Part shown: positions 35,873-45,272 of the stretch, piece by piece
Layout: every line of letters starts with the position of its first letter
How positions within the stretch are numbered: the stretch's first letter is position 1
Source of the DNA: Marinoscillum sp. 108
Lineage (GTDB): Bacteria; Bacteroidota; Bacteroidia; Cytophagales; Cyclobacteriaceae
Length of the DNA stretch: 64,000 bases
Reading direction: 5' to 3'
Assembly: GCF_902506655.1 (NCBI RefSeq)
Contig: NZ_LR734817.1
Coordinates: forward strand, 461,667-525,666
Made by a program: the position numbers and the translations under genes
Notes under the pieces: model-generated
What the model saw: only the letters and a program-made list of their open reading frames with translations
Database searches by the model: none
What the model was told of the DNA's origin: nothing

Positions 35873-37678
35873 TTAGAGGGCGGTAAATGACACTACTACC
35901 ACATCTGAATTAAACACTTCAGGACCATCTCCGTTATCCGGAAAACCATATTCACCATCAGCGGGGCTTTCTATGTGAAGCATTGGAAACAGCTTATCAC
36001 CAGCAGCTACTGTGGCACTGCCCAGATCCACCATCACATCACTTGTGCTTCCTGCATTGACAAATGTCTGACCGAGTACCGGCCCTGGTGCTCCATTGCC
36101 ATTGTCTTCGTGGATCACAATCCAACCATCTACTCCAGCCTTCACCTCATCTATTGTCACCATATTGTTCATGACAATCTGATCAGACACCATAACTGAT
36201 GGAGCTTCTATGTCTATGGAACTAAATGTGATCGGCAAGTCAAAACCATTTGCTCCGTCAAATTCGTAGGCACCAATGGTTCCGCTTTCATTGTGAAGCA
36301 TGATCCATAGGGTTTCACCATCAGATAGGGGCTCATCATCCTTAAAGGTGATGGCTACATTTTCTGTGGTACCAGCATCTATAGCTACAGGATTAGAAAT
36401 AATCCCCGGTGCTACGAATGAACCGGCACCATTGTCTCTATGTACCACCACCCAGGAGGGTTGCCCCACTGTAATGCTCTCCACCATCAGTGTGTTTTGA
36501 GATACCACCTGATTGCTGGCCATGAACGAACCCGAAGGAGCTTCCAAAGTCATCGGAGCTGTAGTGATAGGGCCATCAAAGCCATTGGCTCCATCAAACT
36601 CATATTCACCAATAACTCCATTCTCAGTATGGAGCATAATGTAAATCACATCTCCGGCACTTAGCGCAAAATCACTATTCAGTTCTATGGCCACATCTGA
36701 GTTAGTTCCAGCCGGGAGCTGTACCGGAGTGGAAATTATCCCTGGTACTTCCGGACCATCCTTAGTAGCATTGCTAGCATGCACCACTACCCAACCAGTG
36801 GCATTAAGCGTCAGCTCACTGGCCGTAATCATATTTCCCTGTACAACCTGCCCCACTGCTGAAATACTTCCAGTAGGGGCGAGAGTTTCTATTCCTATAA
36901 CTACTACGTCATTGGCAAAAACCTCCGGATCATCACCATTTTCTGGAAAACCGTACATCCCGTCAGCAGGACTTTCTATATGGAGCATTGGGAAAAGCAT
37001 TTCACCACCAGCGAATACCGCATCCCCCAAATCGATGGCAACATCACTGTTCATACCAGCCGAAACCATGGTCTGACCCAAAACCGGCCCGGGTGCACCA
37101 CTGCCATTGTCGGCATGAATGACCAACCAGCCATCTACAGCCGCTTTCACCTCACCTATTGTTACCCAGTTTTCGTTCACCACCTGATTTGATGCGGTGA
37201 TACCCGGAGCAGATACTGTAATGTCAGTCATGACTATGTTTCCATCGGATAGTATGGGTCCATCAAAGCCATTGGCTCCATCAAACTCATAAGTGCCTTC
37301 AATACCGTCGTCTGTATGAAGCATTACCCATAGTTTGTCGCCATCCATGAGATCATCCACCTCTGTAAGCGTAAGCTCCAGATCATTCTGTGATCCGGCC
37401 TCCACGAGGAGTGGCTCAGATATGATACCAGGTACCACTGGAGTACCATCTTCATTACTGGCATGCACTACCACCCATCCTTTACTGTCAAAATTGACAT
37501 TGGACACCCTGATAGTATTCTGAGAAATTGTCTGACTGGAGACTGTCAGCATACCGGAGGGCATTTGCTCTTCAGGCTCCATATCTGTGGTATCATCATC
37601 CCCACATCCGGCAAACAAGAATGCTCCCGCCAGGAATAATAATGAACTGTGATTGAATAATCTTTTAGTACGTCTCAT
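35873..37678 (-). CDS. Surface lipoprotein of five DUF7282-like repeats
   Basis: 601 residues. A lipobox (FLFAGC) predicts an outer-membrane lipoprotein, followed by a short acidic linker. Five repeats of about 110 residues follow, each opening with ASNQVV-like sequence and GWVVVHASN/GWLVIHADN. Type A repeats (1, 3, 4) carry PGIIS and YEFDGANGFDGPI; type B repeats (2, 5) carry APGPVLGQT and SPADGMYGFPENGDDPEVF. Order is A-B-A-A-B. Resembles DUF7282-type beta-sandwiches with unknown function. No enzyme motif. Convergent terminator downstream, divergent protease upstream. Confidence 0.82.
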   Translation of the reverse strand: MRRTKRLFNHSSLLFLAGAFLFAGCGDDDTTDMEPEEQMPSGMLTVSSQTISQNTIRVSNVNFDSKGWVVVHASNEDGTPVVPGIISEPLLVEAGSQNDLELTLTEVDDLMDGDKLWVMLHTDDGIEGTYEFDGANGFDGPILSDGNIVMTDITVSAPGITASNQVVNENWVTIGEVKAAVDGWLVIHADNGSGAPGPVLGQTMVSAGMNSDVAIDLGDAVFAGGEMLFPMLHIESPADGMYGFPENGDDPEVFANDVVVIGIETLAPTGSISAVGQVVQGNMITASELTLNATGWVVVHASNATKDGPEVPGIISTPVQLPAGTNSDVAIELNSDFALSAGDVIYIMLHTENGVIGEYEFDGANGFDGPITTAPMTLEAPSGSFMASNQVVSQNTLMVESITVGQPSWVVVHRDNGAGSFVAPGIISNPVAIDAGTTENVAITFKDDEPLSDGETLWIMLHNESGTIGAYEFDGANGFDLPITFSSIDIEAPSVMVSDQIVMNNMVTIDEVKAGVDGWIVIHEDNGNGAPGPVLGQTFVNAGSTSDVMVDLGSATVAAGDKLFPMLHIESPADGEYGFPDNGDGPEVFNSDVVVVSFTAL

Positions 37679-37864
37679 TTTGAATAATTTATGTTGGATT
37701 AATTCTTTACAATGCCCTACCTACGACCGAATAGATGTCTCTGGATTTTATTAATTCAATATTTTCTCAAAAAAGTACAAATACAGGTGTCACTATGGAG
37801 TTCACCCATCATTCAGAGCTTCACGTAATAGAGCTTTATTCATGGCTATTCCGTATTATTGAAG

Positions 37865-39268
37865 ATGACTCGCCTGATCGGCCTATATGTACTTTCTATT
37901 CTACTTTTTGCTGGTAGTACTGCCAGTGGTCAGCATAAATATTGGCTTGACCATACCTCTCTGGCTACACTCAGCGTGATCCTCCCGGAGCCAGACCGAT
38001 GCTCCGAATGGATCAATGCCTGCACCTATACACTTACTGCGGATCAAACGTCTGCCGTCATCGCTGCAGGAGGTGTACTCACTCCAATGCTTTCCTTTGC
38101 CCCGGCTGCACTCGCACACAAAGACCCTATCCTGAGCTTTGCATTAGAGCAGATTCAGGCCAACTATTTTCTGAAAATGGGCCTCACTGGTAAAGGGGTG
38201 AAAATTGGGATTATCGATGGGGGTTTTTTGAGGGCTGACAGGGATCCCACATTGAGTCATCTTTTTCAGAAAGGATTGGTTAAATCCTACAAAGACTACA
38301 TCACTCCTGAGATGGAGGCTTATGGCGGGGCCATCGGACTGGATGACAATCACGGCACTGAAGTATGGCAGCTCATTGGCGGATATGACAAAGAAAAGAA
38401 CATCCTCTATGGACTGGCCCAGGAAGCTGAGTATTACCTGGCCAGGACTGATCATGGTGCCTATGAAAAAAGAATAGAAGAAGATCTCCTCATTTTAGCA
38501 CTCGAGGATATGCAGCGACAAGGGATCCGGTTAGTCAATGTTTCGCTGGGCTATAATCTGGGTTACTCTGATGCATCAGAAAACTACCGACCCAGCCAGA
38601 TGGATGGTAAATCCACAGCCATCGCCCGGGCGGTGGAAATAGCCGCCACCCAGAAGGGGATGCTGATCGTGGTGGCAGCTGGCAATGAAGCCCGGGATGC
38701 CTGGCAGACCCTTTCGACACCTGGTGATGCTCAGCATGCCCTCACTGTAGGTGCCAGCAAATTTGACATCTGGGACAAAATGGACTACAGCAGCATCGGA
38801 CCTGACTATACCGACTTTGTAAAACCGGATATCTCGGTGTATTCCACCCTTGGCACGTCCTACTCTACCCCTGTCGTAACGGGCCTTGTGGCATGCATCT
38901 GGCAAATGGACTCCACACTCACTAATCTCGAAATCATCGATATCCTGAAGCAGGCGGGAAATTTCTATCCCTACCCCAATAACTACCTGGGATACGGGGT
39001 ACCCACCTGCCCGAATATCATTAAGATCATGAGTGGTGAGACCATCAAGCGACCACAAAAGGTCAAAACATCAAAAGAAAGCTACAAACTCACCCGTGAT
39101 TTTGACACAAAGTATCTCGTAGCCTTTCATAAAAAAGATGAGCGAAATGTGATGGCCAGAGTGGTGTACCGACCTATGGGAAATAAGGTGAAAATAAAAA
39201 GGATAACCATGGCCCGACAAACCAGTCTGCTGATAGGCACTGAGGTAATAGAGATCTTTTGGGAGTAA
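37865..39268 (+). CDS. Subtilisin-like serine protease (S8)
   Basis: 467 residues from ATG 37865, with signal peptide (LIGLYVLSILLFAGSTASG). Catalytic Asp118 (GIIDGGF), His163 (DNHGTEVW), oxyanion Asn274 (VVAAGNEA) and Ser332 (LGTSYSTPV) are all in place and in S8 order. No T9SS sorting tail; the C-terminal ~75 residues after the catalytic domain are unassigned. Likely periplasmic or secreted. Divergent from the repeat lipoprotein; no clear promoter box was found in the 186-base gap. Confidence 0.9.
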   Translation: MTRLIGLYVLSILLFAGSTASGQHKYWLDHTSLATLSVILPEPDRCSEWINACTYTLTADQTSAVIAAGGVLTPMLSFAPAALAHKDPILSFALEQIQANYFLKMGLTGKGVKIGIIDGGFLRADRDPTLSHLFQKGLVKSYKDYITPEMEAYGGAIGLDDNHGTEVWQLIGGYDKEKNILYGLAQEAEYYLARTDHGAYEKRIEEDLLILALEDMQRQGIRLVNVSLGYNLGYSDASENYRPSQMDGKSTAIARAVEIAATQKGMLIVVAAGNEARDAWQTLSTPGDAQHALTVGASKFDIWDKMDYSSIGPDYTDFVKPDISVYSTLGTSYSTPVVTGLVACIWQMDSTLTNLEIIDILKQAGNFYPYPNNYLGYGVPTCPNIIKIMSGETIKRPQKVKTSKESYKLTRDFDTKYLVAFHKKDERNVMARVVYRPMGNKVKIKRITMARQTSLLIGTEVIEIFWE

Positions 39269-39276
39269 AACAAAAC

Positions 39277-39327
39277 CGGAAGGGCTGCGCCAATATGATT
39301 TCCATTTTGCCCTTCCGATTTTTGTTT
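39277..39327 (+). terminator. Probable terminator after the S8 protease
   Basis: CGGAAGGGC / GCCCTTCCG (39277-39285, 39309-39317) 9-bp stem with a 23-base loop, then ATTTTTGTTTTT. The rest of the gap to 39567 shows no ORF, promoter or repeat that I can support. Confidence 0.65.
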
Positions 39328-39567
39328 TTAGGTAACTAGAATTCTCCAACAAAACCGCTATTGTGATTACTGGAGAGGAAAACACCAACCGTCTGTTGGC
39401 ATTACAATATTAGAGGACTCTGAAGATGATCAACCTCTCCATTTTTCGGTAATGTGCGTTAGGTATTTCTACCGACTGATAAAAAATTCATGGGTATTGT
39501 CCATTTGACACCTGTTTGTTCGTCAAAGGGTAAAGAGTTTAAATTTTTACTAACCAATTTTAACGTT

Positions 39568-39909
39568 ATGAAACAATTCTTGTATTTATTCAGAGGGGGC
39601 GATGAGGAATATGCCCGGCAATCACCAGAGCAAATGCAGGCTCACATGGCCAAATGGGGTGAGTGGATGCTTAAAATAAGTCAGAATGACCAGCCAGTGC
39701 CCGGTCTTCCGCTTCAGGCCGAAGGAAAGGTGGTCTACAATGGAGGTGAAACGATCACAGACGGCCCATTCATGGAAGGCAAAGAACTAGTGGGTGGTTA
39801 TGTGCTGGTAGAAGCCAATGACCTGGACCATGCCGTAGAGCTATCCAAAGACTGCCCGATTTTTGAGTTTGGTGGGTCTCTGGAGGTGCGGGAAGCTGTA
39901 GAGATGTAA
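39568..39909 (+). CDS. YCII/DGPF-domain protein
   Basis: 113 residues from ATG 39568 (MKQFLYLFRGGDEEY); the longer frame from 39490 adds non-homologous sequence. YCII-type ferredoxin-like fold with the eponymous TDGPFMEGKELVGGYVLVEA. Proteins of this type are the usual partners of ECF42 sigma factors, one of which starts 51 bases later. Biochemical role unknown; the His/Asp pair of catalytic YCII proteins is not clearly complete. Confidence 0.87.
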   Translation: MKQFLYLFRGGDEEYARQSPEQMQAHMAKWGEWMLKISQNDQPVPGLPLQAEGKVVYNGGETITDGPFMEGKELVGGYVLVEANDLDHAVELSKDCPIFEFGGSLEVREAVEM

Positions 39910-39960
39910 ATAATTTCCAGGAACACCCCAAACGATGATGGGGTGTTCTATTTTTATCCA

Positions 39961-41205
39961 ATGGCAGGAAACCAACAAGCCACTCAGGTCATCGATCATC
40001 TGTTTCGCAATGAGTTTGGGAAGGCCGTGGCCTATCTCACAGGTAAATTTGGCCCAAGCCACCTGAGTGCAGCTGAAGATGCCGTGCAGGATGCCTTGAT
40101 GAAAGCCATGCAATCATGGCCGTTTGGGACGATTCCTGACAATCCCACTGCATGGATCATCAGGGTGGCCAACAACAAACTCATCGATCAGCTCCGCCGC
40201 CAGCAGAAAGTATACTATGCCACGCAACTGCCTGAAACTCCGGAAGCGCCTCCTATCATTTCAGATGACCTTTTCAAGGATGAAATGGTGAAAATGATGT
40301 TTGCCTGCTGCAATCCGGCTATGAGTACGGAGCACCAGCTGATCCTCACCTTGAAAATCCTTGGGGGTCTTTCCATCAGGGAAATCGCCTCCTCCCTCCT
40401 CAAAAAGGAAGAAACTATTGCCAAAGCATACACACGAGCCAAAAAGAAATTCAAGGAAGAAAACCCGACACTTGAAATCCCCACCGCAGGAGAGATTCAA
40501 AACCGACTGGTGGTAGTATTGAAAGTCCTGTACCTCCTATTCAATGAAGGCTACAAATGCACTGAGGGTGATCAGCTGATCCGCAAAGAACTCTGCGAGG
40601 AAGCGATGAGGCTCAATCACATCCTTTTGGACAAACCCGAAACCAACAACGAATGGACCCGGGCACATATGGCACTGATGCACTACCATGTAGCTCGATT
40701 CGCCGCACGAACCGACGAGTCCGGGGAGGCGATCTCATTGGAACTTCAGGATCGATCCAAATGGGACGCACAACACATCGAACTGGGCAATCGCTACCTA
40801 AATACCATACCTGAGGGCTATCACAACGAATATTTTATTCAGGCAGCCATCAGCGGCATTCATGTCAATGCCAGATCGTATGAACAAACCAATTGGGCCG
40901 GAATTCTCACCTTGTACAATCATCTTTATTCACTAAAGCCCAACCCACTGATCGCACTTTATCGCATCATCCCTGTGGCGATGACTCATGGTCCTGAAGT
41001 GGCCCTTTCAGAACTCTCCAAACTGGAAAATGAACCTCTGCTCAAGCACAACCACCTTCTGTCTGCCACCCGGGCAGAACTCTACTGCCAGTTGGCAGAT
41101 TGGCCGAAAGCCAAAACTGCGCTGCATGAAGCCATCCAAAAAGCCGAAAACGACAAAGAGAAGGCCTTTCTCAATCGTAAATTAGTTTCCATTCCCGGCA
41201 ATTGA
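39961..41205 (+). CDS. ECF42-type sigma factor with C-terminal extension
   Basis: 414 residues from ATG 39961, twice the size of an ordinary ECF factor. Region 2 (about 15-85: AVAYLTGKFG...WIIRVANNKLIDQLRRQQ) and region 4 (about 125-165: LGGLSIREIASSLLKKEETI) are followed by a ~230-residue alpha-helical TPR-like extension (DUF6596: LYLLFNEGYKCTEGD, then ALMHYHVARF). No anti-sigma gene is present. In characterised ECF42 systems the extension is needed for activity and DGPF proteins are controlled, as the neighbour here suggests. Confidence 0.88.
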   Translation: MAGNQQATQVIDHLFRNEFGKAVAYLTGKFGPSHLSAAEDAVQDALMKAMQSWPFGTIPDNPTAWIIRVANNKLIDQLRRQQKVYYATQLPETPEAPPIISDDLFKDEMVKMMFACCNPAMSTEHQLILTLKILGGLSIREIASSLLKKEETIAKAYTRAKKKFKEENPTLEIPTAGEIQNRLVVVLKVLYLLFNEGYKCTEGDQLIRKELCEEAMRLNHILLDKPETNNEWTRAHMALMHYHVARFAARTDESGEAISLELQDRSKWDAQHIELGNRYLNTIPEGYHNEYFIQAAISGIHVNARSYEQTNWAGILTLYNHLYSLKPNPLIALYRIIPVAMTHGPEVALSELSKLENEPLLKHNHLLSATRAELYCQLADWPKAKTALHEAIQKAENDKEKAFLNRKLVSIPGN

Positions 41206-41269
41206 CGTAATACCACTCTCACCATAAGACTATGTTGAGACATTATACATCAAGTACATAAATCAGTAG

Positions 41270-41277
41270 TAAATTTG
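41270..41277 (+). promoter_or_regulatory. -7 promoter element for the M16 protease
   Basis: TAAATTTG, an exact TAnnTTTG, 8 bases before ATG 41285. No convincing -33 box, and the implied leader is extremely short. Confidence 0.4.
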
Positions 41278-41284
41278 CGCCCCT

Positions 41285-42517
41285 ATGGAGGAGCACGAAA
41301 TGATAGAGCTGTCAAATGGCATCAGGATAATCCACAAGCAAATCACCAATACCAGGATTGCGCATGTGGGCATCATGCTGGACATAGGCAGTCGTGATGA
41401 AGCGCAAAATGAGCAAGGAATCGCTCATTTCTGGGAGCATATGGCCTTTAAAGGCACCAAAAAGAGAAAATCCTTCCACATCATCAACCGTCTGGACTCC
41501 CTAGGTGGAGAACTCAATGCCTACACCACAAGAGAGAAAATTTGCTTCTATGCCTCTTTGCTGGACAATCACCTGGACAAAGCCGTGGAGCTGCTGGCAG
41601 ACATCACTTTCAACTCTACCTTCCCGATGGCTCAAATTGAGCGTGAGCGCATGGTCATTCTGGAGGAAATGTCCATGTACCTGGATACGCCCGAAGATGC
41701 CATACAGGACGATTTTGATGAGTTGATCTTCAAAGATCACCCCTTGGGCAAAAACATTCTGGGCACACAGGACACGGTAAACTCCTTCAAGCAAAAGGAC
41801 TTTCTGGATTTTCTGGACAGAAACCTCAATACGGAAAAAATCATCCTCTCGAGCGTGGGCAATTACTCAGCCAAAAAGCTTCAGAAGATGGCCGAAAAGT
41901 ACCTCGTGGCAGTCCCTCACAAAAATCACACGCCAAAAAGAAACTTTTTCGAGGGATATCGCCCCCTGATCGAAACTGTGAACAAGCCCATTTCCCAGGC
42001 GCATGTTGCCATGGGGAGTACTTCTTATGGTCTCCTGGATGAGCGACGCATTCCATTTTTTCTCCTGATCAATATTTTGGGTGGACCGAGCATGAACTCG
42101 CGCCTGAATATGTCGCTAAGAGAAAAGCATGGGTTTGTCTATGGTGTAGAGGCCAGCTACACCCCATATTACGAAACCGGGCAGCTCGGCATTTACTTTG
42201 CCACTGATCCCAAAAATCTCAAAAAGAGTCTGAGACTGGTAGAAAAGGAACTCGACCTCATGAAGAAGCAGCCAATGGGTCATCTACAACTTCACAAAGC
42301 CAAGCAGCAGATCAAAGGTCAACTGGCCATGTCTGAAGAAAATAACAACTCGATGATGCTGATGATGGCCAAAAGTATCCTTGACCTGGGCCGGATACCG
42401 GACATCAATGAGCTCTTCAAAAAAATAGACCAAACCACAGCCAGTCAATTACTGGAGCTGGCCCGTGAAAATTTCCAGACGGACAAAATGAGTCAATTAA
42501 CTTATTTGCCTGAATAG
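41285..42517 (+). CDS. M16-family zinc metallopeptidase
   Basis: 410 residues, single-chain processing-peptidase type. The inverted zinc motif HFWEH (His48, Glu51, His52) is followed 75 residues later by the third ligand Glu127 (ILEEMSMYLD). The N-terminal catalytic half and C-terminal inactive half (ISQAHVAMGSTSYGL, LREKHGFVYGVEASY) are both present. No signal peptide, so cytosolic. May be transcribed with the O-methyltransferase 33 bases downstream. Confidence 0.92.
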   Translation: MEEHEMIELSNGIRIIHKQITNTRIAHVGIMLDIGSRDEAQNEQGIAHFWEHMAFKGTKKRKSFHIINRLDSLGGELNAYTTREKICFYASLLDNHLDKAVELLADITFNSTFPMAQIERERMVILEEMSMYLDTPEDAIQDDFDELIFKDHPLGKNILGTQDTVNSFKQKDFLDFLDRNLNTEKIILSSVGNYSAKKLQKMAEKYLVAVPHKNHTPKRNFFEGYRPLIETVNKPISQAHVAMGSTSYGLLDERRIPFFLLINILGGPSMNSRLNMSLREKHGFVYGVEASYTPYYETGQLGIYFATDPKNLKKSLRLVEKELDLMKKQPMGHLQLHKAKQQIKGQLAMSEENNNSMMLMMAKSILDLGRIPDINELFKKIDQTTASQLLELARENFQTDKMSQLTYLPE

Positions 42518-42550
42518 GTTTGCACGCTGAAAATCTCTTAATTTTACCCC

Positions 42551-43189
42551 ATGGATTTTCTGCCAACCGAGCTCCAAAAGTATGTAGAAGCGCACACCAG
42601 TCCGGAGACTGAGCTGCTTCGTCGCATTAATCGGGAAACACATCTCAATATTCTTAAACCCAGAATGCTCTCTGGCCACCTTCAGGGCAGGGTGCTCGCC
42701 ATGCTCACTCAGATGATTCGCCCAAGGTATGTCCTGGAGATTGGCACCTACACGGGGTACTCGGCACTTTGTATGGCAGAAGGCATGCAGCCGGGCGGAA
42801 AACTGGTGACCATAGAAGTAAATGAGGAGCTAGCCACACTCACACAGGGGTACTTTGCAGAGTCCCCTTTTGATGAACTGATCGATTTTCGCATTGGCGA
42901 TGCACAAGAAATCATCCCCACACTGAGTTATACCTGGGACATGGTTTTTGTGGATGCCAATAAGGAAACTTACCCACAGTATTTCGAATTGATCCTTCCT
43001 CAGCTTCGCAAGGGAGGGTTTATGATCATAGACAATGTGCTCTGGAGCGGCAAGGTGACTACCGATGATCAAAAAGACAAGGCCACTGCTTCCATCAAAG
43101 CGTTTAACCAGATGGTGCATGATCACCCGGAAGTAGAAAACGTATTATTTCCCATCAGAGATGGCTTAATGGTATTGAGAAAAATATGA
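42551..43189 (+). CDS. Class I SAM-dependent O-methyltransferase
   Basis: 212 residues of the caffeoyl-CoA/catechol O-methyltransferase family. SAM site VLEIGTYTGYSALCMAEG, metal-binding Asp in MVFVDANKETY and IIDNVLWSGKV. Acceptor unknown in bacteria of this kind. The stop overlaps the lytic transglycosylase start by 4 nt (ATGA), so the two are translated together. Confidence 0.9.
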   Translation: MDFLPTELQKYVEAHTSPETELLRRINRETHLNILKPRMLSGHLQGRVLAMLTQMIRPRYVLEIGTYTGYSALCMAEGMQPGGKLVTIEVNEELATLTQGYFAESPFDELIDFRIGDAQEIIPTLSYTWDMVFVDANKETYPQYFELILPQLRKGGFMIIDNVLWSGKVTTDDQKDKATASIKAFNQMVHDHPEVENVLFPIRDGLMVLRKI

Positions 43190-45234
43190 GGATTGTACTT
43201 TTAGGACTGCTTCTTTCTATTCATACTTTTTCATTTGGTCATGTAGGTGGCGTACCCGTGGTACCGGCCAGTATAGAAATCGCTGGGATAAAACTCAAAC
43301 TCACTCCAGATGCACGCGAAGAAATCCAAAAAGATGTGAATGCCCTCAGGGCCAGTGAAAAATACTTTCAAATCAAACTGGATCGTGTCAACTTGTATTT
43401 TCCCATCATAGAACGGGTACTGAAAGAAGAAGGTGTGCCCGACGAGATCAAATACCTCTCCATACAGGAAAGTGCGCTCATTTCTGATGCTGTGTCGTCC
43501 GCAGATGCCGTAGGATACTGGCAGTTCAAAGATTTTACCGCACGAGAAGTGGGCCTGAGGGTAGACTCCAAGATAGATGAACGGAAAAATATCGTATCAG
43601 CCACACGTGGGGCTGCCAAATATTTCAAACGCAATAATTTTTACTTCAAAAACTGGATCTACGCGGTAAGTGCTTACCAGGCTGGAGCTGCTGGTGCCAA
43701 GAAATATGTGGATAAGGAGAATTTCGGGTCGGACAAGCTCACCATTACCAGCAAAACACACTGGTATGTACTGCGCTTCATTGCACATGTCATTGCATTT
43801 CAGGATGAAGTGGGTGATCCACACAGCGAAGGCCTCCGCCTTCTGGAGCATGATAAGGGTGCTGGCAAAACCCTTGATCAGATTGCCAATGAGTTTAAGG
43901 CGGACCAGGCCATAGTGACTGACTACAACAAATGGTTGTCTCACGGAAAAATCCCAGATGACAAAGTATATACCGTCATCATTCCCATCAAAGGCAAAGC
44001 ACCTAAGGGTTTGGAAAAAGAAAGCGATCAAAGGCCTCTGACCCGGTCCATTGAAGCAATTGAGCCTGTCAAGTATCCGGATCAAATTGCCTCAGGTATT
44101 ACCAAAAACCAAAAAGCCATATTCTTTAAGGTTAATGGGCTGGAGGCTGTAATGGCTGGTGCAGAGGATAATATCGTGAGCTTAGCTCTGAAATGTGGGA
44201 TCAGCAGCACTCAACTTATCAAAAACAATGATCTCAATCCGGGTGAAGAAGTGCGATCCGGGGAGATTTACTATGTAAGCAGTAAGCGAAACCGTTCTGC
44301 CATCAGGTTTCATGTGGCACAATACGGTGAGTCTCTCTGGGACATTTCTCAAAAATATGGGGTAAAACTCAAGAAGCTGGCTCAGAAAAACCGAATGGGT
44401 ATGGCCGATAGCGTGAAACCCGGAAGGCTCATCTGGCTCAGGAAAACCCGGCCAGAGCACACTTCTGTTGAATATCACGAGGTAAGGAAACCTGAGCCTA
44501 TTCAAAAAGCGAAGCCCAAGCCGGTGGTAGTCAAAGAGGAAGTGAAAGAAAATCCTCCTGAAGAAAAGGTGGTACCAGAAACGGAAAAGCCAGAAAAAAA
44601 GCCCGTGGTAGAGGAAAAGGTCGTCTCGAAAGCGCCCGAAACCTCAACCAATAAAGAAACCTCAATAAACAAATCTGCCACGTATACACCCCCTTCGGGT
44701 GATCGCCTCATCCATGTAGTGCAGCCAGGTGAAACCCTCTGGGGGATTTCCAGACTTTATGAGGTCAGTGTGAGTGACATCAATACCTGGAATAACCTGG
44801 GCGCCGGCCTCCCACTGAGTCTGGGGCAGGAACTACTCATCTACAACCCCGTGCGTGACAAGTCGCCGGTGGTGGAAGAAAAACCAACAGAGGAAGCCAA
44901 ACCAAAATCAACGGCGGATTTTCATGAGGTAGAACCTGGAGAGTCCCTATGGGGGATTTCCAGAAAATACAACCTGACAGTGGAGGAGCTCAGAAGCTGG
45001 AATGGACTTACTGCGGAGAGCACGATCAATGCAGGTCAGAAGCTGCTTATCAAACCCCTGGAAAAAGAACGCGCACCCTCAGAGCCATTCATTATTCATG
45101 TGGTCAAGGGAGGGGACAGCCTGTACAAAATCGCCAATACCTACGGCATGACTGTACAAGAGCTCATGGAGCTCAATAGCATGAAATCCACTGCCATTTC
45201 CGTGGGCGACGAACTGAAGGTGAAGAAAAGGTAG
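43186..45234 (+). CDS. MltD-like lytic transglycosylase with LysM domains
   Basis: 682 residues: signal peptide (about 1-18), SLT/GH23 domain (about 60-220) with catalytic Glu95 (LSIQESAL) and SADAVGYWQFKDFTAREVGL, then LysM repeats near 380, 510, 580 and 640 (each opening VxxGESLWxIS- or GDSLYKIA-like) plus a degenerate one near 310. Pro/Glu/Lys-rich linkers separate the LysM units. Cleaves peptidoglycan glycan strands in the periplasm. Coupled to the methyltransferase. Confidence 0.93.
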   Translation: MRIVLLGLLLSIHTFSFGHVGGVPVVPASIEIAGIKLKLTPDAREEIQKDVNALRASEKYFQIKLDRVNLYFPIIERVLKEEGVPDEIKYLSIQESALISDAVSSADAVGYWQFKDFTAREVGLRVDSKIDERKNIVSATRGAAKYFKRNNFYFKNWIYAVSAYQAGAAGAKKYVDKENFGSDKLTITSKTHWYVLRFIAHVIAFQDEVGDPHSEGLRLLEHDKGAGKTLDQIANEFKADQAIVTDYNKWLSHGKIPDDKVYTVIIPIKGKAPKGLEKESDQRPLTRSIEAIEPVKYPDQIASGITKNQKAIFFKVNGLEAVMAGAEDNIVSLALKCGISSTQLIKNNDLNPGEEVRSGEIYYVSSKRNRSAIRFHVAQYGESLWDISQKYGVKLKKLAQKNRMGMADSVKPGRLIWLRKTRPEHTSVEYHEVRKPEPIQKAKPKPVVVKEEVKENPPEEKVVPETEKPEKKPVVEEKVVSKAPETSTNKETSINKSATYTPPSGDRLIHVVQPGETLWGISRLYEVSVSDINTWNNLGAGLPLSLGQELLIYNPVRDKSPVVEEKPTEEAKPKSTADFHEVEPGESLWGISRKYNLTVEELRSWNGLTAESTINAGQKLLIKPLEKERAPSEPFIIHVVKGGDSLYKIANTYGMTVQELMELNSMKSTAISVGDELKVKKR

Positions 45235-45272
45235 ATTATGGTTATAATTGCCTAAACCGACCTCTGCAATTA

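Noticed and set aside
37735-37917. 60-codon plus-strand frame overlapping the protease start
   Set aside because: Composition is not protein-like and it covers the promoter region and signal-peptide codons of the protease.
39328-39567. Gap before the YCII gene as a hidden gene or RNA
   Set aside because: Only a weak AGAGG/CCTCT pairing and AT-rich sequence are seen; no terminator, start or repeat supports a feature.
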